Source: an uncultured Draconibacterium sp. (GTDB taxonomy: Bacteria > Bacteroidota > Bacteroidia > Bacteroidales > Prolixibacteraceae). Taken from it: a stretch of DNA of 64,000 nucleotides. The notes under the pieces are model-generated. The model had not been told where the DNA came from. It worked only from the letters and a program-made list of their open reading frames with translations, and did no database searches. The stretch lies in contig CANLMQ010000001.1 in NCBI GenBank assembly GCA_947492175.1, positions 124,001 to 188,000 of the forward strand, given 5' to 3'. The position numbers and the translations under genes were made by a program. Each line of letters starts with the position of its first letter. Within the stretch, counting starts at the first letter, position 1. Below, piece after piece: positions 1 through 8,889 of this stretch.

Positions 1-155
1 CCAAATAAAAATCAACCTTCCCAAAATGGGAAAACGAAACATTTCTACCTGCACAAAAGCATTTTTATGTTTCATATACAATTGCTAAACAAATCATTTG
101 CCTATATTTGCTAGTGATTTAATGGTTGGTTTTATTTTCAATAAGTAAAACTTAA

Positions 156-281
156 AAGGGGAAAGCGACTTCTGTATTTATGATTGGTTTTGTGTTTAGG
201 GGTTTGTAAATTATCAATCATCTTCAAAAAGCGTCCATAGAGCTTTCCCCTTCCTTTTTACCCGGAAGGGTATTTTTTTTG
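156..281 (+). ncRNA. Candidate structured RNA or attenuator leader upstream of the ABC-F gene
   Basis: The stretch before the first gene has no convincing ORF but folds well by eye. An 11-bp stem pairs 156-166 (AAGGGGAAAGC) with 242-252. Inside it a 7-bp stem pairs 180-186 (ATGATTG) with 215-221, with asymmetric single-stranded parts between. The 3' arm of the outer stem overlaps the 5' arm of a terminator hairpin (248-254 with 264-270, followed by a T-run), so the two folds are mutually exclusive. That suits either a small RNA with its own terminator (a closing stem, bulge and hairpin layout somewhat like 6S RNA, but shorter) or an attenuator. I do not recognise a known riboswitch class, and no upstream promoter was identified. 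Confidence 0.45.
247..281 (+). terminator. Rho-independent terminator
   Basis: CCCTTCC at 248-254 pairs perfectly with GGAAGGG at 264-270 around a 9-nt loop, and a run of eight T follows at 273-280. It would end a transcript coming from the left, such as the candidate RNA at 156-281, before the promoter of the ABC-F gene. Confidence 0.7.
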
Positions 282-317
282 TCTTAACTTTTCCGCATCA
301 TGTCTTCCTTTAATAAT

Positions 318-325
318 TATCTTTG
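318..325 (+). promoter_or_regulatory. Bacteroidota -7 promoter element (TATCTTTG)
   Basis: TATCTTTG matches the Bacteroidota primary-sigma -7 consensus TAnnTTTG exactly and lies 17 nt before the ATG at 343. I see no clear TTG at the usual -33 spacing. It suggests that the ABC-F gene can be transcribed independently of the upstream terminator. Confidence 0.45.
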
Positions 326-342
326 CACAATTTTGAAAACAA

Positions 343-2289
343 ATGATTTCGTTAGATAAAATAAATTTAAGTTTTGGAGGCTCCACGCTGTTTAAAGAAA
401 TTAGCTTTTTAATTAATCCGAAAGACAGAATTGGGCTGATCGGGAAAAACGGTGCAGGAAAAACCACGCTGCTAAAAGTAATTACAGGTAAACAAAATCC
501 GACTTCAGGTAATGTAGTTATTCCAAAGAATGTAACGGTTGGCTATCTTCCTCAGCAAATGAAACTAATCGATTCGAGGACTTTAAAGGAAGAAACAACT
601 CTTGCCTTTGAAGAACTTCTGCAGCTGGATAAAAAAATTGAAAGACTTAATAACGAAATTGCAGAAAGAGAAGACTACCACTCGGATGATTACCTGAAGA
701 AACTGGATATGGTTAGCGAACTTCATGAACGTTACCAAATGCTGGGCGGAGATAATTATGAAGCAGAGCTGGAACAAACTCTGCTTGGTTTGGGATTCGA
801 AAGAAGTGATTTTGACAGAATGACTTCAGAGTTTAGCGGGGGCTGGCGAATGCGTGTAGAATTAGCCAAGCTACTACTAAAAAAACCAGATGTTTTTCTT
901 CTGGATGAGCCTACCAACCACCTCGATATTGAATCAATTCAATGGCTGGAAGACTTTTTGAAAACATATAGCGGAGCTGTGGTACTGGTTTCGCACGACC
1001 GGACATTTTTAGATGCAGTTTGCAACCGAACAATCGAAATTTCTCTTGGTAAAACAACCGACCAGAAAATGAACTATTCGAAGTTTATTGTATGGAAAGA
1101 AGAGCAACGCGAAATTAATCTGGCCGCTTACCGTAATCAGCAAAAAATGATTGAAGATACCGAACAGTTTATAGAAAGGTTCAGGTACAAGGCCACTAAA
1201 GCAGTTCAGGTTCAATCGAGGGTGAAACAACTGGAAAAACTGGAAAGAATTGAGATTGAGGAGGAAGATAATTCAGCCTTAAAACTAAACTTCCCTCCTG
1301 CACCCCGCTCCGGTAGAGTTATTGTTGAGGCAAAAAATATCAGTAAATCGTATGGCGACCTTTCTGTTTTGAAAGACATTGATTTAAAGATTGAAAACGG
1401 AGAGAAAGTAGCTTTCATTGGACGAAACGGGGAAGGAAAAACTACCCTGGCCCGGATTATTATGAATGAGTTGGAACATGAAGGAAGCATGCAACTCGGA
1501 CACAATGTAAAAGTTGGCTACTTTGCTCAAAATCAGGCGCAACTATTAAATGATGATCTGACAATTTTTGAAACAATTGATGAGATTGCAGTTGGCGAAA
1601 TCAGGACAAAAATACGCGACATACTTGCAGCCTTTCTGTTTAGAGGCGAAGACATCGACAAAAAGGTAAAAGTACTTAGCGGCGGTGAAAAATCGAGGCT
1701 GGCCATGATTCGTTTAATGCTGGAGCCGGTTAACTTTCTTATTTTGGATGAGCCAACCAACCACCTTGATATGCGTTCTAAAGAAATTCTTAAAAATGCC
1801 CTGGCAAATTTCACAGGAACAGTCTTGGTAGTATCGCACGACCGTGACTTTTTAGATGGTTTAGTAAATTGTATTTACGAATTCAGAAATAAAAAAGCAA
1901 AACAGCATTTAGGTGGAATATTTGACTTTTTGCACCGCAAAAAAATAGAATCACTCAAAGAAATTGAGACTAAGTCGAGAGTTGTAAAAACAAACAAACA
2001 AGAATCAAAGGTTAAGTCAGACAATGAACTTACCTTTGAAGAGAGAAAAGAAATCAGTAAAACAATTTCACGTTTTGAAAAAAAGATAGTTCAAACCGAA
2101 GAAAAAATTGCTGAACTGGAAGAAGAAATTAAAGAAATGGATAAAACACTTTCGTCGTCAGAACAGTTAGATGATCACTCTATTTTTGAGAACTACGAAA
2201 ATAAAAAAGCAGAACTGGAAGCCATAATGCAAAACTGGGAAGCAGAACACGAAAAGTTGGAAAGTTGGAAATTAAAAAAGACCTGGTAA
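343..2289 (+). CDS. ABC-F family ATPase (Uup-like)
   Basis: A 648-residue soluble protein with two ABC domains and no membrane segment, the hallmark of ABC-F factors that act on ribosomes rather than in transport. Domain 1 has Walker A at residues 34-42 (GKNGAGKTT), an FSGGW signature and LLDEPTNHLD. Domain 2 has GRNGEGKT, LSGGEKSR and LILDEPTNHLDM. A charged linker joins the domains. The last 90 residues or so are a predicted coiled coil rich in Glu and Lys, as in Uup, which also binds DNA or ribosomes. The rRNA methyltransferase rlmB follows after one base, so the two probably share a transcript with a ribosome theme. A role in antibiotic protection is possible but cannot be read from the sequence. 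Confidence 0.93.
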   Translation: MISLDKINLSFGGSTLFKEISFLINPKDRIGLIGKNGAGKTTLLKVITGKQNPTSGNVVIPKNVTVGYLPQQMKLIDSRTLKEETTLAFEELLQLDKKIERLNNEIAEREDYHSDDYLKKLDMVSELHERYQMLGGDNYEAELEQTLLGLGFERSDFDRMTSEFSGGWRMRVELAKLLLKKPDVFLLDEPTNHLDIESIQWLEDFLKTYSGAVVLVSHDRTFLDAVCNRTIEISLGKTTDQKMNYSKFIVWKEEQREINLAAYRNQQKMIEDTEQFIERFRYKATKAVQVQSRVKQLEKLERIEIEEEDNSALKLNFPPAPRSGRVIVEAKNISKSYGDLSVLKDIDLKIENGEKVAFIGRNGEGKTTLARIIMNELEHEGSMQLGHNVKVGYFAQNQAQLLNDDLTIFETIDEIAVGEIRTKIRDILAAFLFRGEDIDKKVKVLSGGEKSRLAMIRLMLEPVNFLILDEPTNHLDMRSKEILKNALANFTGTVLVVSHDRDFLDGLVNCIYEFRNKKAKQHLGGIFDFLHRKKIESLKEIETKSRVVKTNKQESKVKSDNELTFEERKEISKTISRFEKKIVQTEEKIAELEEEIKEMDKTLSSSEQLDDHSIFENYENKKAELEAIMQNWEAEHEKLESWKLKKTW

Positions 2290-2290
2290 A

Positions 2291-3025
2291 ATGAACAAAG
2301 AAGATTTTATATTTGGCACAAGAGCTGTTATAGAAGCCATAAAAAAAGGCAAAACAATCGATAAAATTCTGGTAAAAAAAGGTTTAAGTAACGAATTGTA
2401 TTTTGAGCTGCAAAACCTGATTAAAGAAAACAGAATAGCGGTTCAGCATGTTCCGGTTGAAAAAATCAATCGTATTACACGCAAAAACCACCAGGGAGTT
2501 TTGGCATTCATCTCTCCCATTGAGTTCGACAACATTGAAACTGTGCTTCCCGGACTTTACGAAGAAGGAAAAACACCCCTGATTCTCATTTTGGATCAAA
2601 TTACAGATGTTAGAAATTTTGGCGCAATTGCACGTTCTGCAGAATGTGGCGGCGTTCATGCAATAGTAATCCCTGAAAAAGGAATGGCCCGCATTGGCGG
2701 CGATGCCATAAAAACTTCTGCAGGTGCAATTCATCACATTCCAATTTGCAGGGTAAACAATCTTTTTTCAACAATTCAGTTTCTTAAAGACTCGGGTATT
2801 CACATTGTTGCTGCAACTGAAAAGGGAGACAAAGTTTACACTGAAGCTAATTTCAATGTGCCAGTAGGAATTGTTATGGGCTCTGAAGATACTGGTATCT
2901 CGTCGCAAATATTAAAAATTACCGACGAACAATTAATGATCCCAATCAAAGGAAAAATTGAGTCATTAAATGTTTCTGTTTCGGCCGCATTGATGATTTA
3001 CGAAGCAATAAGACAACGCAATTAA
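2291..3025 (+). CDS. rlmB: 23S rRNA (guanosine-2'-O-)-methyltransferase, TrmH/SpoU family
   Basis: A 244-residue SPOUT methyltransferase, full length for RlmB, which methylates G2251 (E. coli numbering) in the P loop of 23S rRNA using SAM. The N-terminal substrate-binding domain starts with FGTRAVIEAI. The catalytic domain has the three TrmH motifs: motif 1 around DVRNFGAIARSAECGG, motif 2 GSEDTGIS, and motif 3 SLNVSVSAALMIYE at the C terminus, which forms the knot. It starts one base after the ABC-F stop and is probably co-transcribed with it. Its last four bases overlap the 3' end of the convergent Lrp gene. Other TrmH-family specificities cannot be fully excluded. Confidence 0.93.
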   Translation: MNKEDFIFGTRAVIEAIKKGKTIDKILVKKGLSNELYFELQNLIKENRIAVQHVPVEKINRITRKNHQGVLAFISPIEFDNIETVLPGLYEEGKTPLILILDQITDVRNFGAIARSAECGGVHAIVIPEKGMARIGGDAIKTSAGAIHHIPICRVNNLFSTIQFLKDSGIHIVAATEKGDKVYTEANFNVPVGIVMGSEDTGISSQILKITDEQLMIPIKGKIESLNVSVSAALMIYEAIRQRN

Positions 3026-3489
3026 GAATTGACAGGGATCGTTCTTTTGAACGATTCTTCCAATGAAATGAAAGTCTCGGTACTTGCGATCCCTTCAATT
3101 TTCTGAATTTGTCCGCTTAAAATAGATTTTAGGTGTTCATTATCTTTTGCATATACTTTTACAAAAATTGCATAAGCCCCCGTAGTATAATGACATTCAA
3201 CAATCTCAGGAATTTTTTCAAGTTCCTTTACAACTTCAGAAAACAAACCTCCTTTTTCAAGAAAAATACCAATATAGGTACAGGTTTTAAACTCAACTTT
3301 TTTGGGATTAATATGATAGCCGGAACCAATTATTACCTCAAGATCAACCATACGGTTAACACGTTGATGAACAGCTGCTCTTGAAATTCCAACTTCTTTT
3401 GCAACATCTTTAAAAGGTATTCTTGCATTTTTTGTAATTATATCCAGAATCTTTAAATCCCAGTCATCCAAATTATTCCTCAATGTCAT
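3022..3489 (-). CDS. Lrp/AsnC family transcriptional regulator (copy 1)
   Basis: A 155-residue regulator with an N-terminal winged helix-turn-helix (residues about 8-60, with a recognition region around GISRAAVHQRVNRM) and a C-terminal RAM/AsnC ligand-binding domain. It is a close paralogue of the gene at 5217-5708. Both share nearly identical stretches such as TKNARIPF, VECHYTTGAYAIFVK (IECHYTTGAYAIFVK in copy 2) and TETFISLE. The two genes flank the ammonium transporter, which suggests control of nitrogen or amino-acid metabolism; that is inference from position. The 3' end overlaps rlmB by 4 bp (convergent). Confidence 0.93.
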   Translation of the reverse strand: MTLRNNLDDWDLKILDIITKNARIPFKDVAKEVGISRAAVHQRVNRMVDLEVIIGSGYHINPKKVEFKTCTYIGIFLEKGGLFSEVVKELEKIPEIVECHYTTGAYAIFVKVYAKDNEHLKSILSGQIQKIEGIASTETFISLEESFKRTIPVNS

Positions 3490-3837
3490 TTTTTACAATT
3501 TTCCACCAAAAATACCAATTAACAGACATTAATTCAAATTTATCGAAACCTTAAAACAAAAAAGTAACAAAATGAAAACTATATTGCCAATAGTCAGCAA
3601 ATCACAAAAATGATTATCTTTTTGTTAACACAACATATATTTTCATTTCTTTTTTCTTGTTTAAATGGCATTTTTATTTTGTTTTTATATTTTTATTGAC
3701 AAAATATATCAATCAGACAGAGAATAATAAACTTTAGTAACAACAAAACAGCTTTCAGTTGAGCTAATATTGAGAGAATTAAAACAACCTTTCAAAATAA
3801 GTATCGACAAAATTTGCTGTTATAAAATTACAGACAA
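3490..3837. other. Intergenic region between Lrp copy 1 and amt
   Basis: 348 bp of very AT-rich DNA between two divergent genes. It must hold promoters for both, and only the one for the Lrp gene (3507-3538) could be picked out. A TGGCAT-like string near 3667 recalls a sigma54 -24 element but lacks a proper -12 GC. No ORF or structured element is evident. Confidence 0.5.
3507..3538 (-). promoter_or_regulatory. Candidate promoter for Lrp copy 1
   Basis: On the minus strand, TTTG (3538-3535) is followed after 20 nt by TATTTTTG (3514-3507). This fits the Bacteroidota pattern TTTG N17-23 TAnnTTTG. The -7 element lies 17 nt upstream of the ATG at 3489. Confidence 0.5.
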
Positions 3838-5166
3838 ATGAAAAATACGGGTAGTTGGTGGATCATATTAGGCCTGTTATTGCTGGTAGCCTTTTTAGGA
3901 GTAATTATTCCATCGGGATTAGAAAATCAGGACTACACAAACCTGGATACCGGAGACACTGCGTGGATGCTAACAGCAACAGGACTGGTTCTTTTAATGA
4001 CTCCGGGACTTGCTTTTTTTTACGGAGGTATGACACAATCGAGAAATATTATCTCAACTATGCTGCAAAGTTTTATTGCCATGGGAATTGTAAGCGTACT
4101 TTGGGTAGTTGTAGGATTTAGTATTGCATTTGGTGAAAGTATAGGAGCTGAAGGTTTTGGATTGTTTGGTAATCCGCTAACCTATTTCATGTTCAAAGGA
4201 GTTGGAGGCGGGACACATCCCGACCTCGCACCAACATTCCCGTTTGCAGTATTTGCCATGTTTCAGTTAAAGTTTGCCATTATCACACCAGCCCTTATTA
4301 CGGGTTCCTTTGCAGGACGGGTCCGATTCAGAGCCTACATGTTTTTTATGGTTTTATTTATACTTTTTATTTACGCACCACTTGCCCATTGGACCTGGCA
4401 CCCGAATGGTTTTTTGAGAAACTGGGGAGTTCTTGATTTCGCAGGAGGTACAGTGGTTCATATGTCGGCTGGATTTGCTGCATTGGCCGGAGCTATATTT
4501 CTGGGACGACGAAAGGATGCAAACAAAGAGTTTAAACCGGCAAATATTCCATACATTCTGCTGGGAGCTGGCATGCTTTGGTTTGGATGGTTCGGATTTA
4601 ATGCCGGCTCAGCCCTCGCAGCAGATGCCATTGCTGCTTCGGCACTTGTAAACACAAATACAGCATCGGCTGCAGCTATGTTAACCTGGATATTCTTTGA
4701 TGCAGCACAAGGGAAAAAACCTTCAGCAATTGGCGCGGCAATCGGACTTGTAGTTGGATTAGTGGCAATTACTCCTGCTGCGGGATTTGTAAATGTAGGT
4801 TCCAGTATTTTTATTGGAGTTATTGCAGCCATTGTAAGTAATTACGCGATTACTTTACGAACCAAATCGAAACTTGATGATACACTAGATGTCTTTCCGG
4901 CCCATGGAATGGGAGGTATTGTTGGAATGCTGGCAACTGCTGTTTTTGCAAATGACGTAGGTCTAATTCATGGAGAGATTACCACTTTCCTGTACCACCT
5001 GCTGGCTCTTGTAATTGTAGGAGTTTTTACTTTTGGCGGATCATTGTTGATGTATAAAATAACAGACCTGATCATTCCATTGCGAATTTCTCCACACGGA
5101 GAGAAAATTGGATTGGATAGAAGTCAGCACGACGAATCGTACAACTTTGTTTATTCAGAAGAGTAA
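3838..5166 (+). CDS. amt: Ammonium transporter (Amt family)
   Basis: A 442-residue polytopic membrane protein of the Amt/MEP/Rh family, which conducts ammonium or ammonia across the inner membrane. An N-terminal hydrophobic segment (residues about 6-26) precedes the conserved opening DTAWMLTATGLVLLMTPGLA and the FFYGGM motif. The two pore histidines fit the His in GGTVVHMSAGFAAL and the His in FPAHGMGGIVGM. About eleven further membrane helices follow, which is the usual Amt architecture. No glnK/PII gene adjoins it, unlike many bacterial amt loci. Instead it lies between two paralogous Lrp/AsnC regulators, with a shared terminator after it. Confidence 0.96.
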   Translation: MKNTGSWWIILGLLLLVAFLGVIIPSGLENQDYTNLDTGDTAWMLTATGLVLLMTPGLAFFYGGMTQSRNIISTMLQSFIAMGIVSVLWVVVGFSIAFGESIGAEGFGLFGNPLTYFMFKGVGGGTHPDLAPTFPFAVFAMFQLKFAIITPALITGSFAGRVRFRAYMFFMVLFILFIYAPLAHWTWHPNGFLRNWGVLDFAGGTVVHMSAGFAALAGAIFLGRRKDANKEFKPANIPYILLGAGMLWFGWFGFNAGSALAADAIAASALVNTNTASAAAMLTWIFFDAAQGKKPSAIGAAIGLVVGLVAITPAAGFVNVGSSIFIGVIAAIVSNYAITLRTKSKLDDTLDVFPAHGMGGIVGMLATAVFANDVGLIHGEITTFLYHLLALVIVGVFTFGGSLLMYKITDLIIPLRISPHGEKIGLDRSQHDESYNFVYSEE

Positions 5167-5187
5167 AACTTAACATATAAAAAGACA

Positions 5188-5218
5188 AAAAGAAAGCCGG
5201 CAAAACCGGCTTTCTTTT
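5188..5218. terminator. Bidirectional terminator between amt and Lrp copy 2
   Basis: AAAGAAAGCCGG at 5189-5200 pairs with CCGGCTTTCTTT at 5206-5217 around a 5-nt loop, with A-rich sequence on the left and T-rich on the right. It serves both convergent genes and overlaps the stop codon of the Lrp gene at 5217. Confidence 0.85.
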
Positions 5219-5708
5219 ATTTTATAGGAACTTGTCGTTTAAAATCCATTTCAAGCGATATAAATGTTTCCGTCCGTGCAATTCCTTCAATATCCTGAAG
5301 TTCTTCGTCGATTAAACGCTTCAAATGCTTATTGGTTTTGGTTTGTATTTTTACAAAAATAGCATAAGCCCCGGTAGTATAATGACACTCAATAATCTCA
5401 GGAATCTTGCGTAAAGCTTCAGCCACCTGACTGTGGTACTTTGCTTTATCCAAATAAATCCCCATATAAGCACAAGTATTGTACCCCAGCTTTTGTGGAT
5501 TAACAATAAATTCGCTTCCATGCACTACTCCAATATTTAATAAACGTTGAACGCGTTGGTGAATAGCTGCCCCCGAAACACCGCATTCGCGAGCTACTTC
5601 TAAAAACGGAATTCGCGCATTTTTGGTAATTAACTTGAGTATTTTTTCATCGAGCTGGTCAATATCAGCAGCTTTTTCTTCCAAAAAATCGTTAGCTTTC
5701 ATTTTCAC
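5217..5708 (-). CDS. Lrp/AsnC family transcriptional regulator (copy 2)
   Basis: A 163-residue regulator with the same build as the gene at 3022-3489: winged HTH (residues about 18-70, GVSGAAIHQRVQRL) then an AsnC/RAM effector domain with IECHYTTGAYAIFVK and TETFISLE. It has about 10 extra N-terminal residues. The pair probably arose by duplication around amt, and they could form mixed oligomers or bind different effectors. A shorter start at the second codon pair (MKMKAN, Met3) is possible. Confidence 0.92.
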   Translation of the reverse strand: MKMKANDFLEEKAADIDQLDEKILKLITKNARIPFLEVARECGVSGAAIHQRVQRLLNIGVVHGSEFIVNPQKLGYNTCAYMGIYLDKAKYHSQVAEALRKIPEIIECHYTTGAYAIFVKIQTKTNKHLKRLIDEELQDIEGIARTETFISLEMDFKRQVPIK

Positions 5709-5847
5709 TTTTCTGAATTAGTTTCAATTTCGAGCACAAATGTAAATAAATAACACAATCACTAATCTAAGATGCTTAAAAACATATAAATTATTACTAT
5801 TCGTAAGTTACTGAAAATTGAGAGAAAAACTACATTTCGTGAAAATA

Positions 5848-7167
5848 TTAATTCTTCATCGAAATATTGGCAATATCAGCTCCGGTTGGTTCCTGAAATA
5901 CTCGTAGCTCAAATTCAGGGATTACAGCAAAAATATGGTCAAATATATCGGCTTGAATAGCTTCGTAGTTTGCCCATTCCTGGTCTTTGCTGAACACATA
6001 AATCTCGATAGGTAATCCTTTTCCCATTGGTTGCAACTGCCTTACCAAAAAGGTCATGTTGTCATGAATTTTTGGATGCTGTTTCAAATAAACTTCCAGG
6101 TATTTTCTGAAAATACCAATATTGGTCTGGTGCCGCCCGCTTATAAAATCTTCCTCGGCCAGATTTTTTCCTTTATTGTATTCCTTTAGTTCATCTTCTT
6201 TTTCGCGCACATACGACCTGATCAGATCAAATTTTTCAAACCGATTCAGCATCGACTCATCACAAAATTTTATCGAATTTGTATCGATGGCAACCGAGCG
6301 TTTTATTCTTCGCCCACCCGATTCTTCCATTCCTTTCCAGTTGTTAAACGACTCGGAAACAAGTGAATACGTAGGTATTGTTGAAATGGTTTTATCCCAG
6401 TTTTGCACTTTTACTGTATTTAATGTTATATCCAGTACTGTACCATCTGCCCCATGACTTTTCATCTCAATCCAATCGCCAATTTTTACCATATTATTGG
6501 CCGACAACTGAATAGAAGCCACAAATCCAAGAATCGTATCTTTAAACACCAACATTAATACAGCAGCCATGGCCCCCAAACCCGTTAACAAAACAGTAGG
6601 ATTCCGGTTAAGCAGAACAGAGAGAATCATAATTCCGGCCATAAAAAACACAAATATTTTCAGTAATTGAACATAGCCTTTTATGGGGCGGTGATGTGAA
6701 TATTCTGTTCTATCATATATCTCTAATCCTGAATTCAGCAAAGAATTCGATACAGTTACAATGATTAAGGTGAAATAGATTTTAGCAATTTTTGTAAGAA
6801 AGCCGGCCAAATAAAAATAATGATCCTTACTTAATTCCGACAACACATCCGGCGCCAACTCGCTCAATTCCTGATGTACCAGCGGATAAGAAAAATCGGC
6901 TGCGTACAACAAAATAAAAGCAGGAACAAGATGCGCTAATCCTTTAAAAACCTTATTCTTTACCAGAATATCATCCCACTGGGTTTTGGTTCGTTCAGCC
7001 ACACGCTGCACCATCTTCAGAATAATGCGTGTTGTTAAAAAGTGAGCCAACCATGCAATAAAGATTATAAGCACAATTGTCAGAATAGCTGAAACCGGTT
7101 TTACCCACAATTCTGTGCCACCAATTTCGCGAAGATACTCCAGTAAAAATTTGTAGAAGGTTCTCAT
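5848..7167 (-). CDS. MscS-family mechanosensitive channel (YbdG/MscM-like)
   Basis: A 439-residue membrane protein. Four or five N-terminal helices (residues about 20-190) lead into the MscS core: the pore helix TVLLTGLGAMAAVLMLVFKD, then the beta domain (GDWIEM, DGTVLDITLNTVKVQNWDKT, IPTYSLVSESFNNW). The C-terminal cytoplasmic part is longer than in MscS and resembles the YbdG class. It probably releases osmolytes on hypo-osmotic shock. It stands alone, divergent from the M64 peptidase gene. Confidence 0.88.
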   Translation of the reverse strand: MRTFYKFLLEYLREIGGTELWVKPVSAILTIVLIIFIAWLAHFLTTRIILKMVQRVAERTKTQWDDILVKNKVFKGLAHLVPAFILLYAADFSYPLVHQELSELAPDVLSELSKDHYFYLAGFLTKIAKIYFTLIIVTVSNSLLNSGLEIYDRTEYSHHRPIKGYVQLLKIFVFFMAGIMILSVLLNRNPTVLLTGLGAMAAVLMLVFKDTILGFVASIQLSANNMVKIGDWIEMKSHGADGTVLDITLNTVKVQNWDKTISTIPTYSLVSESFNNWKGMEESGGRRIKRSVAIDTNSIKFCDESMLNRFEKFDLIRSYVREKEDELKEYNKGKNLAEEDFISGRHQTNIGIFRKYLEVYLKQHPKIHDNMTFLVRQLQPMGKGLPIEIYVFSKDQEWANYEAIQADIFDHIFAVIPEFELRVFQEPTGADIANISMKN

Positions 7168-7199
7168 ATTTTAAATTCCTGAATATTTCTATTTTAGCC

Positions 7200-7207
7200 C
7201 AAAAATA
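7200..7207 (-). promoter_or_regulatory. -7 promoter element for the MscS gene
   Basis: On the minus strand this reads TATTTTTG, a full match to TAnnTTTG, 32 nt upstream of the ATG at 7167. No -33 element was confidently identified. Confidence 0.35.
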
Positions 7208-7222
7208 ATAAATACACCTAAA

Positions 7223-8497
7223 ATGAAGCTGAAGTTAGTGCTTATTCTTTCTCTTATCCCAATATTATCAATAGCCCAAATTGATTTTAATTCTTATTTC
7301 AAAAATAAATCGTTGCGATTCGATTTTCTTTTGGGAGGAAACAGCAAAGATGTTATCGTTTATCCCCAGGAAATGAAACAAGAAGCCCATTGGGCAGGGT
7401 CGAAAACCAATTTAACAGATCCGTTTAACTATGGTAGTTATCGTTTCCGGGTATTCGATATGAAATCCGACAGTTTGATATTCAGCAAAGGATTCAGCAC
7501 TCTTTTTCAGGAATGGCAAACAACTTCCGAAGCAAAGGAAATTAATAAAACATTTTACCAGGCGGCAATATTTCCATTTCCAAAAAAAGAGGTAATTCTA
7601 AAGATTGAAGCACGCCAATGGGATGGAACTTTTAAAACGATTTATACTACCGACATTAATCCGAAAGATTATTTTATTCTGAAAGAACAAGCCAATAATT
7701 ATGAATCGGTTGACATTCTAAAAAACGGAATTCCTGAAAAGAAAGTGGACCTGGTAATTTTAGCTGAAGGATACACTTCGTCCGAAAAGGAGAAATTTAT
7801 TAACGATGCTCAAAGGATGAGCGACTATTTATTTGAGCAAGAACCTTTTAAATCAGAAAAAGGAAATTTTAATGTAAAAGCAGTATTTATTCCTTCAAAC
7901 CAATCGGGCACCGATGTGCCGGGAGAACATATTTACAGAAATACACATTTCAATTCGAATTTCTATACTTTCGATTTACCGCGCTACCTTACCACCAGCG
8001 ACATGAAAACTGTTTACGATGCAGCTTCAACTGTACCCTACGATCACATTTACGTGTTAGTTAACACCGATCGATACGGAGGTGGCGGATTTTACAACTT
8101 TGTTTCGGTTTGTTCTTCTGATAACGAATTAACAGACAAAGTATTTGTGCACGAATTCGGACATGGTTTTGCCGGTCTGGGCGACGAATACTACAATTCT
8201 TCGGTGGCATACGAAGATTTCTACAACCTTGAAATTGAACCTTGGGAGCCCAACATTACAACCCTGGTTGATTTCGATAAAAAATGGAAAACAATGCTTA
8301 ACGAATCAACGCCTGTACCAACTCCACGACAAGACAAATACAACAACACGATTGGCGTATACGAAGGAGGGGGTTATATGGCCAAAGGAATATACAGCCC
8401 TTATATTGATTGCAGAATGAAATCAAATACACCCGATAATTTTTGTCCTGTTTGCGAAGAAGCAATCAGAAAAGTAATTCGGTTTTACACAGAATAA
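7223..8497 (+). CDS. Secreted M64-family metallopeptidase (IgA-peptidase family)
   Basis: A 424-residue protein with a signal peptide (residues 1-19, ending SIAQ). An N-terminal beta domain (residues about 20-160) is followed by the peptidase domain, starting near VDLVILAEGYTSSEKEKF and holding the zinc motif HEFGHGFAGLGDEYY (His310, Glu311, His314, with Asp321 as likely third ligand or neighbour). This is the standard M64 layout in gut and environmental Bacteroidota. The founding member cleaves IgA, but most family members have unknown substrates, so no host link should be assumed. A strong terminator follows. Confidence 0.9.
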   Translation: MKLKLVLILSLIPILSIAQIDFNSYFKNKSLRFDFLLGGNSKDVIVYPQEMKQEAHWAGSKTNLTDPFNYGSYRFRVFDMKSDSLIFSKGFSTLFQEWQTTSEAKEINKTFYQAAIFPFPKKEVILKIEARQWDGTFKTIYTTDINPKDYFILKEQANNYESVDILKNGIPEKKVDLVILAEGYTSSEKEKFINDAQRMSDYLFEQEPFKSEKGNFNVKAVFIPSNQSGTDVPGEHIYRNTHFNSNFYTFDLPRYLTTSDMKTVYDAASTVPYDHIYVLVNTDRYGGGGFYNFVSVCSSDNELTDKVFVHEFGHGFAGLGDEYYNSSVAYEDFYNLEIEPWEPNITTLVDFDKKWKTMLNESTPVPTPRQDKYNNTIGVYEGGGYMAKGIYSPYIDCRMKSNTPDNFCPVCEEAIRKVIRFYTE

Positions 8498-8502
8498 AGC
8501 AT

Positions 8503-8539
8503 AAAAAAGGCGATGCCGGATTTCAGCATCGCCTTTTTT
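8503..8539. terminator. Terminator after the M64 peptidase gene
   Basis: AAAAAAGGCGATGC at 8503-8516 pairs with GCATCGCCTTTTTT at 8526-8539, giving a 14-bp stem with A and T runs at its base. It works in both directions between two convergent genes. Confidence 0.88.
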
Positions 8540-8556
8540 AAAACTTCTTTATGCAG

Positions 8557-8889
8557 CTATTCTTCGTTTTTTGCTAAACTTTTAATTAAAAAATAAGCTA
8601 CTATCAAACCCAGACCTCCGCAAATTAGTATTGCTGTAAAATATGCAACAACCTCGTTAATGGAATTTGAAAGTGCATAACCAACAACTACTCCAACTCC
8701 CAGGGCAATCAAGAAAATGCCCCATTTAACTAAATCCAGTCTTCTTCTTACCGGGTCGACTTTAAAAATCCCGGCATCCATTCCTTTCTCAACCAATGCT
8801 AACCGTTCTTTTGTACGTGTTGTCCAATAAACATACAGGATAGCAAATACTGCTAGAAAAAATCCGATTGGTACAAATATTCCTTCCAT
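8557..8889 (-). CDS. Small membrane protein, DUF6249-like
   Basis: A 110-residue protein with three hydrophobic segments (residues about 4-22, 55-72 and 80-103) and a basic cytoplasmic loop (ERLALVEKGMDAGIFK...VRRRLDL). The ALVEKGM...RRLDLVKWG pattern is typical of DUF6249 proteins, which are often coded beside ECF sigma factors in Bacteroidota. Here it is divergent from an ECF/anti-sigma pair with about 200 bp between, so shared control is plausible. Function unknown. Confidence 0.8.
   Translation of the reverse strand: MEGIFVPIGFFLAVFAILYVYWTTRTKERLALVEKGMDAGIFKVDPVRRRLDLVKWGIFLIALGVGVVVGYALSNSINEVVAYFTAILICGGLGLIVAYFLIKSLAKNEE

Noticed and set aside
3660..3690. Sigma54 promoter for amt
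   Set aside because: TGGCAT is present but no GC at the -12 position with correct spacing.
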